Source of the DNA: an uncultured Collinsella sp. | GTDB taxonomy: Bacteria; Actinomycetota; Coriobacteriia; Coriobacteriales; Coriobacteriaceae | Length of the DNA: 17,049 bases | Direction: 5' to 3' | Assembly: GCA_902493915.1 (NCBI GenBank) | Contig: CABUQY010000033.1 | Span: forward strand, 1-17,049 | Shown here: piece after piece, positions 6,400-13,902 of the stretch | How the letters are laid out: each line of letters begins with the position of its first letter | Position numbering within the stretch: position 1 is the first letter of the stretch | The notes under the pieces: model-generated | What the model was told of the DNA's origin: nothing | The model's input: the letters and a program-made list of their open reading frames with translations, nothing else | The model's database searches: none | Program-made: the position numbers and the translations under genes

Positions 6400-6629
6400 T
6401 GGCACAACGCAAACGCTCGACACGATAAACCAAGAACCACCCATGCGCTACAATAGTCCCGTCGATGGGCAACGTCGTCAGTCGAGACGCGACCGCGCTC
6501 CGCACCCCTCCGTCTACTCGGTGTGTTCCCGCCTCCTCCCCGAGGCGGGATGTCGGCATTTTTCATGCACCGACAACCAAATAGCCTGCAGACAGCATGG
6601 GCAGCATCGCGCGCCTCAGCAGCAAATGC
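6400..6629. other. Intergenic stretch between rnpB promoter and rpsA terminator, with two adjacent hairpins
   Basis: No convincing coding region is seen. Two hairpins sit back to back. The first has a 9-bp GC-rich stem (6527-6535 with 6542-6550). The second (6551-6559 with 6565-6575) has a two-base bulge and a T-rich loop. On the plus strand a TACAAT box occurs at 6449-6454 without a usable -35. The T-run lies inside the second hairpin rather than directly after the first, so neither hairpin is a clean intrinsic terminator. Confidence 0.45.
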
Positions 6630-6666
6630 AAAAAGGGACCCGTCCATTGCGGACGGATCCCTTAAA
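6630..6666 (-). terminator. Intrinsic terminator of rpsA
   Basis: On the minus strand a stem AAGGGA-x-CCGTCC / GGACGG-x-TCCCTT (one mismatch, five-base loop) is followed directly by five T (6630-6634). It begins 22 bases after the rpsA stop codon. Confidence 0.85.
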
Positions 6667-6687
6667 ACAAGTGATCGTCAAACCGAT

Positions 6688-7854
6688 TTACTCGGCGTCG
6701 GTCTCCTCGTCCTTCTTCTCGGAAGGCAGCGGGGTAACCTCGATCTCGACGCCCAGAGTCTCAGCAGCAGACTTCATGGACAGGGAGATACGACGACGGT
6801 CGAGGTCGATCTCCATGACCTTGACCTGAACCTTGTCGCCCACGTGGGTGACCTGAGAAGGCTGGTCGACGTGCTTGTTGGCCATCTCGGAGATGTGCAC
6901 CAGGCCCTCGATGCCCTCGCCCAGGTCGACGAAAGCGCCGAACGGGACAAGCTTGGTCACAGTGCCCTCGACGATAGCGCCGACGGGGTACTTCTTGACC
7001 AGTGCGCGCCACGGATCCTCGGTGGTCTGCTTGAGACCCAGGGAGATGCGCTCGCGGTTGAGGTCGACGTCGAGAACCTCGACTTCGACCTCCTGGCCGA
7101 CCTTGACAACCTCGGAAGGATGATTGACGTGGTTCCAGGAGAGCTCGGAGATGTGGATGAGGCCGTCGATACCGCCGAGGTCGACGAAGGCGCCGAAGTC
7201 GACGATGGAGGAAACGGTGCCCTGGAGACGCATGCCAGACTTGAGCTTGGACAGGATCTCGGAGCGCTCGGCCTTACGGGACTCCTCGAGCACGACGCGA
7301 CGGGAGAGGACGACGTTGTTGCGGTTGCGGTCCATCTCGATGACGCGAGCCTCGATGCGGGTGCCCATGTAGGAGGTGAGGTCCTTGACACGACGGAGGT
7401 CGACGAGAGAAGCAGGCAGGAAGCCACGCAGGCCGATGTCGAGGATCAGGCCGCCCTTGACAACCTCGATAACCTCGCCCTCGACGTTCTCGCCAGAGTT
7501 GAACTTCTCCTCGATGCGGTTCCAAGCACGCTCGTACTCGGCACGCTTCTTGGACAGAACCAGACGACCGTCCTTGTCCTCCTTCTGGAGAACCAGAGCC
7601 TCGATGGGATCACCGAGTGCAACGATGTCTGCAGGGTTAGCGTCCTTGCGGATGGACAGCTCGCGGACCGGGATAACGCCCTCGGACTTGAATCCGATGT
7701 CAACGAGCACCTCGTCATGCTCGATCTTAACGACAGTGCCGTTAACGAGATCGCCCTCATCAAAGTCGGTAATCGTACCGTCGATGAGGTTGTTCATCTC
7801 CTCCTCATTGACATCGTCAAGAGAGAAAATGGACGAGTTCTGAATCTCACTCAA
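6688..7854 (-). CDS. rpsA: 30S ribosomal protein S1
   Basis: A 388-residue acidic protein with four S1 RNA-binding domains at about 33-103, 121-186, 206-276 and 291-361. The last two have the classic VDFGAFVDLGG-IDGLIHISE and VPFGAFVDLGEGIEGLVHISE cores. The four-domain form is usual for S1 of Gram-positive bacteria, against six in E. coli. The N-terminal 32 residues and an acidic C-terminal tail (SEKKDEETDAE) flank the domains. S1 helps mRNA bind the 30S subunit. The predicted start is a TTG at 7852-7854 with AAAGGGG seven bases upstream. No better ATG exists near the N-terminus, as the next Met is residue 20. It has its own upstream promoter, a leader hairpin over the ribosome binding site and a downstream terminator, so it is probably monocistronic. 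Confidence 0.95.
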   Translation of the reverse strand: MSEIQNSSIFSLDDVNEEEMNNLIDGTITDFDEGDLVNGTVVKIEHDEVLVDIGFKSEGVIPVRELSIRKDANPADIVALGDPIEALVLQKEDKDGRLVLSKKRAEYERAWNRIEEKFNSGENVEGEVIEVVKGGLILDIGLRGFLPASLVDLRRVKDLTSYMGTRIEARVIEMDRNRNNVVLSRRVVLEESRKAERSEILSKLKSGMRLQGTVSSIVDFGAFVDLGGIDGLIHISELSWNHVNHPSEVVKVGQEVEVEVLDVDLNRERISLGLKQTTEDPWRALVKKYPVGAIVEGTVTKLVPFGAFVDLGEGIEGLVHISEMANKHVDQPSQVTHVGDKVQVKVMEIDLDRRRISLSMKSAAETLGVEIEVTPLPSEKKDEETDAE

Positions 7855-7858
7855 AGGT

Positions 7859-7883
7859 GGACCCCTTTCGAACTACGGGGCCC
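7859..7883 (-). promoter_or_regulatory. Leader hairpin sequestering the rpsA ribosome binding site
   Basis: On the minus strand GGGCCCC (7877-7883) can pair fully, with one G-U, with GGGGTCC (7859-7865), which overlaps the AAAGGGG ribosome binding site of rpsA. The stem is 7 bp with an 11-base loop. It would hide the ribosome binding site in the folded state, a layout compatible with translational autoregulation, which is known for rpsA in E. coli but is not shown here. Confidence 0.45.
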
Positions 7884-7985
7884 CGATTGCTAGGACCTAC
7901 AGAAGGGTGCGACAAGCACACAACGTTTAGGAACACTCGGGAGCCGACAGATACTAATGTGACGCTTATGCAATCACGTTCGTAT

Positions 7986-8014
7986 AGGTTACGGGGAAAT
8001 GAGTTCGATTTCAA
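7986..8014 (-). promoter_or_regulatory. Promoter of rpsA
   Basis: On the minus strand TTGAAA (8009-8014) and TAACCT (7986-7991) are separated by exactly 17 bases. The implied leader is about 125 bases long and contains the hairpin at 7859-7883. The rest of the 7855-8169 gap shows no coding region; the HAD gene starts divergently at 8170. Confidence 0.6.
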
Positions 8015-8169
8015 GCGTGAACTGCGATTTTTTACTCGTGTGGAGACTTTTTCGTAATCTTATGAACACACGTCTCCGCAACTTGACGATAGCCAGCCAG
8101 GCAATTGGCTTTGGGGTAAAGTATCCGGAGCCAACGACTCTAGATCAAATTTACGAGAAAGGTGCCCGC

Positions 8170-8928
8170 GTGCTCAAAGCAGTCGTTTTCGATATGGACG
8201 AAACGCTTCTCAGCATCAACCTCAACGCGTTCATCCTTCGCTATTTTAAGGATGTCTCTTCGATGCTCGCGGATATCGGGCGCCGCAGCCGCGGTGGCAC
8301 GATGGCACGCCTCGGCACCATCCTGGTCGACCTCAACGCCAATCGCCGCAGCGGCACGGACAACCGCACCAATCTTGAGTTTTACCAAGAAGAGGTCGAG
8401 CGCCGATGCGGGATCCGCCTCTCCGATCCCCTCATCTACGAGGCGTTTACCTACTATGACCGCGAAGTTCTTCCGTACAAGAACGACGATGTCATTAACG
8501 CCCACGCCATGCCGGGCGCACACGCCGCGCTCCAGGCCGTACAGGACGCAGGGCTGCGTTGTGCGCTCTTTACCAACCCCAGCTTTCCCCAGGGGGCCAT
8601 CGAGTGCCGCATGGGTTGGGGCGACCTGGCCGACGCTCCCTTTGAGCTCGTCACGCACATGGGAAACACCACCCGCTGCAAGCCCGATGCCACCTACTAT
8701 CTAGAGCAGCTTCAGGTGATGGGGCTCGAGCCGCACGAGGTCCTTATGGTGGGCAACGATCCCAAGCGCGACTTCCCCAGTCCCGCCTGCGGCATTCAAA
8801 CTGCCTATGTTGGCCAGGGAAAACCCGGCCGAGCCACCTGGCGCGGAACCATGGAAGACTTCGCCCGCGACTTTAACGCCGTAGTAGAAGCCTTCTACGA
8901 ACACCAAGTAGCCGACGAACTGTCTTAA
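8170..8928 (+). CDS. HAD-superfamily hydrolase (subfamily IA-like phosphatase)
   Basis: A 252-residue protein with all four HAD motifs. These are VFDMDET (6-12; nucleophile D8, acid/base D10), LFTNPS (133-138, motif II Thr), CKPDATYY (170-177, K171) and VGNDPKRD (194-201, motif IV acidic residues). A helical cap lies between motifs I and II, as in subfamily I. It is likely a cytoplasmic phosphomonoesterase; the substrate cannot be read from sequence. The start is GTG 8170, with AAAGG seven bases upstream, and places motif I at the N-terminus as usual. A longer frame from 7999 would run through the rpsA promoter and is rejected. The stop codon (8926-8928) overlaps that of the convergent gene. 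Confidence 0.88.
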   Translation: MLKAVVFDMDETLLSINLNAFILRYFKDVSSMLADIGRRSRGGTMARLGTILVDLNANRRSGTDNRTNLEFYQEEVERRCGIRLSDPLIYEAFTYYDREVLPYKNDDVINAHAMPGAHAALQAVQDAGLRCALFTNPSFPQGAIECRMGWGDLADAPFELVTHMGNTTRCKPDATYYLEQLQVMGLEPHEVLMVGNDPKRDFPSPACGIQTAYVGQGKPGRATWRGTMEDFARDFNAVVEAFYEHQVADELS

Positions 8929-10244
8929 CAGACCTGGGTTTTGCCGATCATGATGTTGAGGATCTCGACGTCGGTGTCCTTCATGCCCACGCGGCCTACG
9001 TAGCCCATGCTGGCGATTGTCTGCTCAACGGTATCCTGGATCAGGCCCTCGCCAGCACGGAAGCCGCGACCCTGCATGGCCATATCGTGGCCCAGAATCG
9101 CCGCATCGACGGCAGCCGAGATTTTGGCGGCACAGCTCGCCTTGGCGCCGTCGCACACGATGCCGCCCACGTTGCCAAGCGTATTCGAGACCGTAGCGCC
9201 AATCTGCTCGCGCGTGCCACCGCACAGCCAGGTAATCGCGGCGCCGGCGCCGCACGCGGCGCAAATAGCACCGCAAAACGCCGAGAGCGCACCAATATAG
9301 CTCTTGATATGCACGGCGATAAGATCGGACAGCATCACGGCGCGCACCAGGCGCTCGTGGTCGCAACGCAGGTACTCGGCATACTCCATGACGGGCAATG
9401 CGCAGGTAATGCCCTGATTGCCCGAGCCGCACACAATGGCGACCGGCAGCGCGCAGCCGTTCATGCGGGCGTCGGACCCGGCGGCCGCACGGGCACGGGC
9501 ACGGCAGGCGACGTCATCGGCACGAGCACCCAGCAGCGTACGACCCACCTCGGCGCCCCAAGCGTGCGCAAGGCCCTCGGCACTGATTGCACCATTCAGC
9601 TCAATCTGACGCTCAACGGCAGCGCGGGCGTCCTCAATGTCACCGTCCTCGATAAAGTCGATGATGGTCTCGATCGACATGGGCGTGTCGGCGTTATCTG
9701 CCGCCCGCTCGGCCACAACGCGCTCGGCGCAGGCGGCACACTCCCCCGCCGACTTGCCGCATACCGGAATACCGTCGAGCGTATGGCACGTGACATTGGT
9801 GTGGTGGTCGGTAATCTCGACGACCGCGACATGGCCCCCGGCCGTGGCAGTCACCTTGATGTAGAGGTTGGGCACACCCTCGACAAGCGACACATCGCAG
9901 TAACCGGCATCGGCGAGGAGCTCGGACACGCGAGCACGGTCTTCGTCGTTAACGCTCTCGAGCACCTCGAGCGCGCTCTTGGCGTCGCCGCCCACGGCAC
10001 CCAGCACGGCCGCCGCTTCAATACCGTGCATACCACCCGAGTTGGGCACGGTCACGCTCTTAACGTTCTTGATGATATTGCCCGAGCAGGCAACATCCAT
10101 ATGATCGGGTTCGCAACCGAGTGTCTGGCTCGCCAGCGCCGCTGCATAGGCAACGGCAATGGGCTCGGTGCAGCCGAGCGCACAGACAAGCTCGCGGTTC
10201 AAGACATCGCAAAAAGCGGCATCGCGGATGGAATCGGTAGACAT
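8925..10244 (-). CDS. L-cysteine desulfidase / UPF0597 family protein (CyuA-like)
   Basis: A 439-residue protein of the serine dehydratase alpha-like UPF0597 family. Landmarks are ELVCALGCTEPIAVAYA (18-34), CSGNIIKN (53-60), VPNSGG (66-71), GSGNQGITC (273-281), the Cys-rich AFCGAICAACGAGAA stretch (322-336) and NTLGNVGGIVCDGAK (354-368). Characterised members (CdsB/CyuA) are oxygen-sensitive [4Fe-4S] enzymes that split L-cysteine into sulfide, ammonia and pyruvate. C281, C324 and C331 are the likely cluster ligands, an inference from position. L-serine dehydratase activity is the alternative. The ATG at 10244 has AGGAG six bases upstream. The enzyme would produce the sulfide that MetY, 5 kb away, can use. 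No terminator separates it from the convergent HAD gene. Confidence 0.85.
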   Translation of the reverse strand: MSTDSIRDAAFCDVLNRELVCALGCTEPIAVAYAAALASQTLGCEPDHMDVACSGNIIKNVKSVTVPNSGGMHGIEAAAVLGAVGGDAKSALEVLESVNDEDRARVSELLADAGYCDVSLVEGVPNLYIKVTATAGGHVAVVEITDHHTNVTCHTLDGIPVCGKSAGECAACAERVVAERAADNADTPMSIETIIDFIEDGDIEDARAAVERQIELNGAISAEGLAHAWGAEVGRTLLGARADDVACRARARAAAGSDARMNGCALPVAIVCGSGNQGITCALPVMEYAEYLRCDHERLVRAVMLSDLIAVHIKSYIGALSAFCGAICAACGAGAAITWLCGGTREQIGATVSNTLGNVGGIVCDGAKASCAAKISAAVDAAILGHDMAMQGRGFRAGEGLIQDTVEQTIASMGYVGRVGMKDTDVEILNIMIGKTQVC

Positions 10245-10280
10245 AGGTATCTCCTGCTTACATAACGAACTGGGCTCTCG

Positions 10281-10310
10281 ATAATAGTTAACTCTTTTAT
10301 TTGATAACAA
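10281..10310 (-). promoter_or_regulatory. Promoter of the desulfidase-family gene
   Basis: TTGTTA (10305-10310) and TATTAT (10281-10286) on the minus strand are 18 bases apart, within an AT-rich patch just upstream of the gene. The implied leader is about 30 bases. Confidence 0.55.
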
Positions 10311-10410
10311 TGCATCAGAAACCGCAACCATGGTTCCGACGGACGGCGCTTAAGCGCAATCTGACGGCATTCATTCATGAAAAGCCGGTCTTGTTGCATG
10401 CTAAAGCGTT

Positions 10411-10439
10411 TGACCAAAAAACGCCCGAGCGTTTACACA
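10411..10439 (+). promoter_or_regulatory. Candidate promoter of rpiB
   Basis: TTGACC (10411-10416) and TTACAC (10434-10439) are 17 bases apart, about 75 bases upstream of the rpiB start. A TATCAT box further downstream lacks a well-spaced -35. Between this and the desulfidase promoter nothing else is recognised. Confidence 0.45.
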
Positions 10440-10515
10440 AAAGTCGCGCTATCATGCAGTCGAACGCGGTAAAACCTTTAGCAATTCCGCCGCACGGACC
10501 AGAGAGGAACCACTC

Positions 10516-10983
10516 ATGAAGATTGGTATCGGCAACGACCATGCCGCCGTCGAGCTCAAGAACATCATTTCCGAGCACCTGAAGGAGCGCGGCTGCGAGG
10601 TCGTGAACTTTGGAACCGACACCTCCGAGAGCTTTGATTACCCCATCGCCGGCTACAAGGTGGGTAAGGCCGTTGCCAACGGTGACGTCGATCTGGGTAT
10701 CCTGATCTGCGGTACCGGCGTCGGTATCAGCCTGGCCGCCAACAAGGTCGAGGGCGTACGCGCCGTCGTGTGCTCCGAGCCCTTCAGCGCCAAGCTCTCC
10801 CGCATGCACAACAACACCAACGTGCTTGCCTTTGGCGCCCGCGTCGTGGGATCTGAACTCGCCAAGATGATTGTCGACGAGTGGCTCGACGCCGAGTTCG
10901 AGGGTGGTCGCCACGAGCGTCGCGTCAATCTCCTCAACGAGATCGACCACACGCGTGGCCTCAAGGTCGTCGACGAAGCCTAA
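10516..10983 (+). CDS. rpiB: Ribose-5-phosphate isomerase B
   Basis: The 155-residue product shows the RpiB/LacAB pattern: MKIGIGNDHAAVELK (D8, H9 in the substrate pocket), FGTDTSESFDYP (32-43), GILICGTGVGISLAANK (61-77) with C65 as the catalytic base, and MHNNTNVLAFGARV (97-110). RpiB interconverts ribose-5-phosphate and ribulose-5-phosphate in the non-oxidative pentose phosphate pathway. The cysteine at position 65 favours ribose-5-phosphate isomerase over LacA, and no LacB partner is present. The ATG at 10516 has GAGAGGA seven bases upstream. The gene is monocistronic between its own promoter and terminator. Confidence 0.95.
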   Translation: MKIGIGNDHAAVELKNIISEHLKERGCEVVNFGTDTSESFDYPIAGYKVGKAVANGDVDLGILICGTGVGISLAANKVEGVRAVVCSEPFSAKLSRMHNNTNVLAFGARVVGSELAKMIVDEWLDAEFEGGRHERRVNLLNEIDHTRGLKVVDEA

Positions 10984-11011
10984 AGACTTACAAAGCCATA
11001 CACTAACGCCA

Positions 11012-11049
11012 GCCCCCGCCCGAAAGAAACGTCCGGACGGGGGCCCTTT
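11012..11049 (+). terminator. Intrinsic terminator of rpiB
   Basis: GCCCCCG-x-CCG (11012-11022) pairs with CGG-x-CGGGGGC (11034-11044) with one internal mismatch, followed by CCTTT. It lies about 30 bases after the rpiB stop. Confidence 0.75.
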
Positions 11050-11083
11050 AGTAGATTTGTGGGCATTTAACAAAAGTCTACTG

Positions 11084-11120
11084 AAATAAAAAGAGCGCCG
11101 CGGATGGAATTCCGCGGCGC
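11084..11120 (-). terminator. Intrinsic terminator of ndk
   Basis: A perfect 10-bp GC-rich stem (11095-11104 with 11111-11120), with a six-base loop, is followed on the minus strand by TCTTTTTATTT. It sits about 40 bases after the ndk stop codon. Confidence 0.85.
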
Positions 11121-11160
11121 CCAAGCCACACGCTAACAGCTTTAAGGAGTCAAAGCTGGT

Positions 11161-11565
11161 TTAGCCAAAGAAGCGCTTGATCTCGATCTCGGCGTTCTCC
11201 AGGCAGTCGGAGCCGTGGATCACGTTGGCGTTAACATCGACAGCGAAGTCGCCGCGAATGGTGCCGGGGGCAGCGTCAAGCGGGTTGGTGGCGCCCATGA
11301 GGGTGCGCATCTTGGAGACAGCGGAGAGACCGGAAACGACCATCTTGACGACCGGACCGCTCGTCATAAAGTCGCAGAGACCGCCAAAGAAGGGCTTGTC
11401 GGCCAGATGGGCGTAGTGCTCCTCGACGGTAGCGCGCTCGAGCGTGGTCATCTCCATGCGCTCGATGACAAGGCCGCTGCGCTCAATGCGAGCAACGATC
11501 TCGCCGATCTTACGGTCGCGCACGGCGTCGGGCTTAATCATGATGAAGGTCTTCTCGATAGCCAT
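11161..11565 (-). CDS. ndk: Nucleoside diphosphate kinase
   Basis: The 134-residue product is of standard Ndk length. It has EKTFIMIKPDAV at the N-terminus (K11 in the phosphate-binding region), RSGLVIERMEM (29-39), the ATNPLDAAPGTIRGDF segment (92-107) and the active-site NVIHGSD (114-120), with H117 as the phosphohistidine. It transfers the gamma phosphate between nucleoside triphosphates and diphosphates. The ATG at 11565 has GAAAGG seven bases upstream; the longer open frame to 11607 has no such site. It is flanked by its own promoter and terminator. Confidence 0.96.
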   Translation of the reverse strand: MAIEKTFIMIKPDAVRDRKIGEIVARIERSGLVIERMEMTTLERATVEEHYAHLADKPFFGGLCDFMTSGPVVKMVVSGLSAVSKMRTLMGATNPLDAAPGTIRGDFAVDVNANVIHGSDCLENAEIEIKRFFG

Positions 11566-11628
11566 AAGGTAGCCTTTCAAGTAGGTTCGCGCGTGCCCAA
11601 GTCCCATTCCGGCACCCGCCTGGACTGC

Positions 11629-11657
11629 ATCGTAACAGAGTTTTAGCTGCAGTTAAA
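11629..11657 (-). promoter_or_regulatory. Promoter of ndk with an extended -10
   Basis: On the minus strand TACGAT (11629-11634) is preceded by TGT, giving an extended -10, with TTTAAC (11652-11657) 17 bases upstream. The spacer and -35 form a near-palindrome centred on CTGCAG. The rest of 11658-11865 shows only a weak 7-bp inverted repeat (11743-11749 with 11777-11783) and no convincing gene. Confidence 0.5.
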
Positions 11658-11865
11658 CAAAAAGCTGTTTATTGAAACGCTGCAATTTATTAAAGCGCTC
11701 CATATGTGTCACTTCTGTTTCGAAGCCCGATTAGAGTACCATCCGACCGCCCATCAACCGCATCGAACAGAGCAGACGGTCGGTTGCCACCCGCGAACGT
11801 ATCCCCTTCACAACCTGCCCAAAGGTCCTACAGAAGTTCTCGACAAGCCCCTCCCCCATAGCAAC

Positions 11866-11898
11866 AAAATACGGGCGCCCGCAACAGAAGGCGCCCGT
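11866..11898 (-). terminator. Intrinsic terminator of argH
   Basis: A perfect 9-bp stem (11871-11879 with 11890-11898), with a ten-base loop, is followed on the minus strand by ATTTTG. It lies about 50 bases after the argH stop. A perfect 12-bp palindrome, TTTATCGATAAA (11912-11923), sits between the stop codon and the stem. Confidence 0.8.
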
Positions 11899-11949
11899 AA
11901 AAGCAAAACGATTTATCGATAAAAGGGCAATACGGCTTCAGCCAAACCC

Positions 11950-13380
11950 CTACTTTGCCCCGTGTCCCATCTCGACTACCTTGGTCAGCGATCCAAACGC
12001 GCCCTCGTCGGCCACGAGCTGTGACTCGGCACGCTGCAGCTGCGCGGCAACGGCGGCAGGAGCGGTGCCGCCCTCGGTCGTGCGCGCGGCGACAATCGAC
12101 GGGATGTCGAGCGCCTCGGTAATGTCGCGCTCAAAGAGCGGGCTTGCCTCCTGGAACACCTCAAACGGCAGGTCCTCAAGATTACAGCCGCGCTTCTCGC
12201 ACATCAGGACCAGATGCCCCACCACGGCATGTGCCTCGCGGAACGGCAGACCACGCTTAGCCAGGTAATCGGCAACATCGGTGGCGGCAAGGTGCCCCAC
12301 GCCGCACTCGCGCGCCATGGCATCCTCGTTGACGGTCCAGGTCGAAATCATTCCGGCCATAACGGACAGGCACTGCATGAGCGTATGGGCAGTATCGAGC
12401 GCGCCCTCCTTGTCCTCCTGCAAGTCCTTGTTATAAGCAAGCGGCAGGCCCTTCATGGTTACGAGCAGCTGCACCAGGTTGCCATAGGCACGGCCGCTCT
12501 TGCCGCGAATAAGCTCGGCAAAGTCGGGGTTCTTCTTCTGCGGCATGATAGACGAGCCGGTGGAGTAAGAGTCTGAAAGCGTGATAAAGCCAAATTCGGA
12601 GCTCGACCACAGCACGATCTCCTCGGAAAGACGCGACAGGTGCATGGCCATGACGGAGCCGGCGTAATGCAGGTCGAGCAGGAAATCACGGTCGGAAACC
12701 GCATCGAGCGAGTTGGGAATCACGCCCGCAAAGCCAAGTTCGGCAGCCGTCATCTGGCGATCGAGCGGATAGCTCGTACCGGCAAGCGCGGCAGCACCTA
12801 GTGGACAGTTGTCGGCGGCATCAAAGGCGGCCTTCAGGCGCGTAAAGTCACGCGCGAACATCCAGGAATATGCCAGCAGATGATGCGAGAGCAGCACGGG
12901 CTGAGCGTGCTGCATATGCGTGTAACCCGGCAGAATCACCTTGTCGTACTTCTTAGCCGCATCCACCAGCACATGGCGCAGCTCAAGATTGGCCTCCATG
13001 AGCTCCTTGGCCAGTGCCTTGACGCCCAGGCGCGTGTCGGTCGCCACCTGGTCGTTGCGCGAACGTCCGGTATGCAAGCGCTTACCGGCCTCGCCGATGC
13101 GACGCGTCAGCTCGCTCTCGATGGACATATGGATGTCCTCGTCGTTGATATCGAAGGTAAAGTTGCCGGCATCGATATCCTGTTCGATTCCGGTCAGGCC
13201 CTCGGCGATCGCCTGCTCGTCCTCGGCACTGATGATGCCCTGGGCGGCCAGCATCTTGGCATGTGCCTTAGAGCCGGCGATATCCTGCTTATAGAGATGC
13301 TTGTCGACCGGCAACGACGCACCAAACTCCTGCGTGACCTCGGCCACGCCCGCCTCAAAACGACCGCCCCAAAGAGCCAT
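11950..13380 (-). CDS. argH: Argininosuccinate lyase
   Basis: The 476-residue product matches ArgH throughout. It starts with MALWGGRFEAG and carries DIHMSIESELTRRIG (82-96), LHTGRSRNDQVATD (102-115), THMQHAQPV (154-162, catalytic-site His) and the superfamily signature GSSIMPQKKNPD (275-286) on the mobile catalytic loop. ArgH splits argininosuccinate into arginine and fumarate, the last step of arginine synthesis. The ATG at 13380 is chosen over an open extension to 13455 because AAAGGAG lies eight bases upstream and the protein then begins in the conserved MALWGGRF way. It follows argG and a small ORF on the same strand, so joint transcription is plausible, although a GC-rich hairpin lies after argG. 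Confidence 0.97.
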   Translation of the reverse strand: MALWGGRFEAGVAEVTQEFGASLPVDKHLYKQDIAGSKAHAKMLAAQGIISAEDEQAIAEGLTGIEQDIDAGNFTFDINDEDIHMSIESELTRRIGEAGKRLHTGRSRNDQVATDTRLGVKALAKELMEANLELRHVLVDAAKKYDKVILPGYTHMQHAQPVLLSHHLLAYSWMFARDFTRLKAAFDAADNCPLGAAALAGTSYPLDRQMTAAELGFAGVIPNSLDAVSDRDFLLDLHYAGSVMAMHLSRLSEEIVLWSSSEFGFITLSDSYSTGSSIMPQKKNPDFAELIRGKSGRAYGNLVQLLVTMKGLPLAYNKDLQEDKEGALDTAHTLMQCLSVMAGMISTWTVNEDAMARECGVGHLAATDVADYLAKRGLPFREAHAVVGHLVLMCEKRGCNLEDLPFEVFQEASPLFERDITEALDIPSIVAARTTEGGTAPAAVAAQLQRAESQLVADEGAFGSLTKVVEMGHGAK

Positions 13381-13498
13381 GGAACCGTCTCCTTTCTCCA
13401 AATACCGAAACAAGCGCCCAAAGCAATGTGCCCTGTCGCTAAAGCGATTTACCAACCGCTAGTTTTGCACATTCCCCACTGCGTGCGGGACCATGTAG

Positions 13499-13669
13499 CT
13501 AATTTGCAAAGAAGTGACGCACCATGCACTTGGCGCCCACGGACTCCCTCCTGAGGTTACCCTGCGAACCGTCAATCCAAGCCTTCAGGCTCATGGGGAC
13601 GTCCTCGACCTTTGCAGCATCGAGCTCGGGCGCGAGGGCAAGTAAAGCATGCACGACAGCATTGAACAT
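13499..13669 (-). CDS. Small hypothetical protein (56 aa) between argG and argH
   Basis: An ATG at 13667-13669 preceded by GAGGAG eight bases upstream opens a 56-residue frame ending in TAG at 13499. The product begins MFNAVVHALLALAPELDAAK, has a central WIDGSQGNLRRESVG and ends CMVRHFFAN. I do not recognise it. The first 14 residues are hydrophobic but too short for a confident membrane segment, and no known motif is visible. The good ribosome binding site, the use of GC-rich codons in this frame and the position between two arginine genes support translation. It could be a decayed remnant of a longer gene. It ends 118 bases before the argH start. Confidence 0.5.
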   Translation of the reverse strand: MFNAVVHALLALAPELDAAKVEDVPMSLKAWIDGSQGNLRRESVGAKCMVRHFFAN

Positions 13670-13719
13670 AATGGATACTCCTCATATATATAGGCGCAGA
13701 GCCGCCAAATTGATAGAAG

Positions 13720-13749
13720 GAGCCCCGCCGGACAACCCCGGCGGGGCTC
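13720..13749 (-). terminator. GC-rich hairpin after argG, probable terminator
   Basis: A perfect 12-bp stem (13720-13731 with 13738-13749), with a six-base loop, is followed on the minus strand by the pyrimidine-rich CTTCTATCAATTT. The T-run is broken, so termination may be partial. It is about 155 bases after the argG stop and 50 bases before the small ORF start. The bases between argG and this hairpin contain no supported gene. Confidence 0.55.
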
Positions 13750-13902
13750 GGACTCAGCCGCAGTCGCGGCGTCATATATGCGGGCGGAACGTAGGGGCCA
13801 CCGATGTTAAGAAGTGTCAGCAAGCATAACGAAAGGTAGGGACCCCATGCGCCCGTTATGTATCACGCGGATGGGCCGCGCGGATACCAAGGAAAGGAAG
13901 AC

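Noticed and set aside
6050..6428. Open frames across the RNase P RNA region
   Set aside because: The bases are fully explained by rnpB, whose conserved landmarks and P1 helix are present.
11704..11922. 72-aa plus-strand frame in the ndk-argH gap
   Set aside because: No ribosome binding site, low-complexity His/Pro-rich product, and it runs through the argH terminator stem.
13572..13823. 83-aa minus-strand frame overlapping the small ORF upstream of argH
   Set aside because: It crosses the argG terminator hairpin, has no ribosome binding site and a shadow-like Arg/Cys/Pro composition; the 56-aa frame has a proper ribosome binding site.
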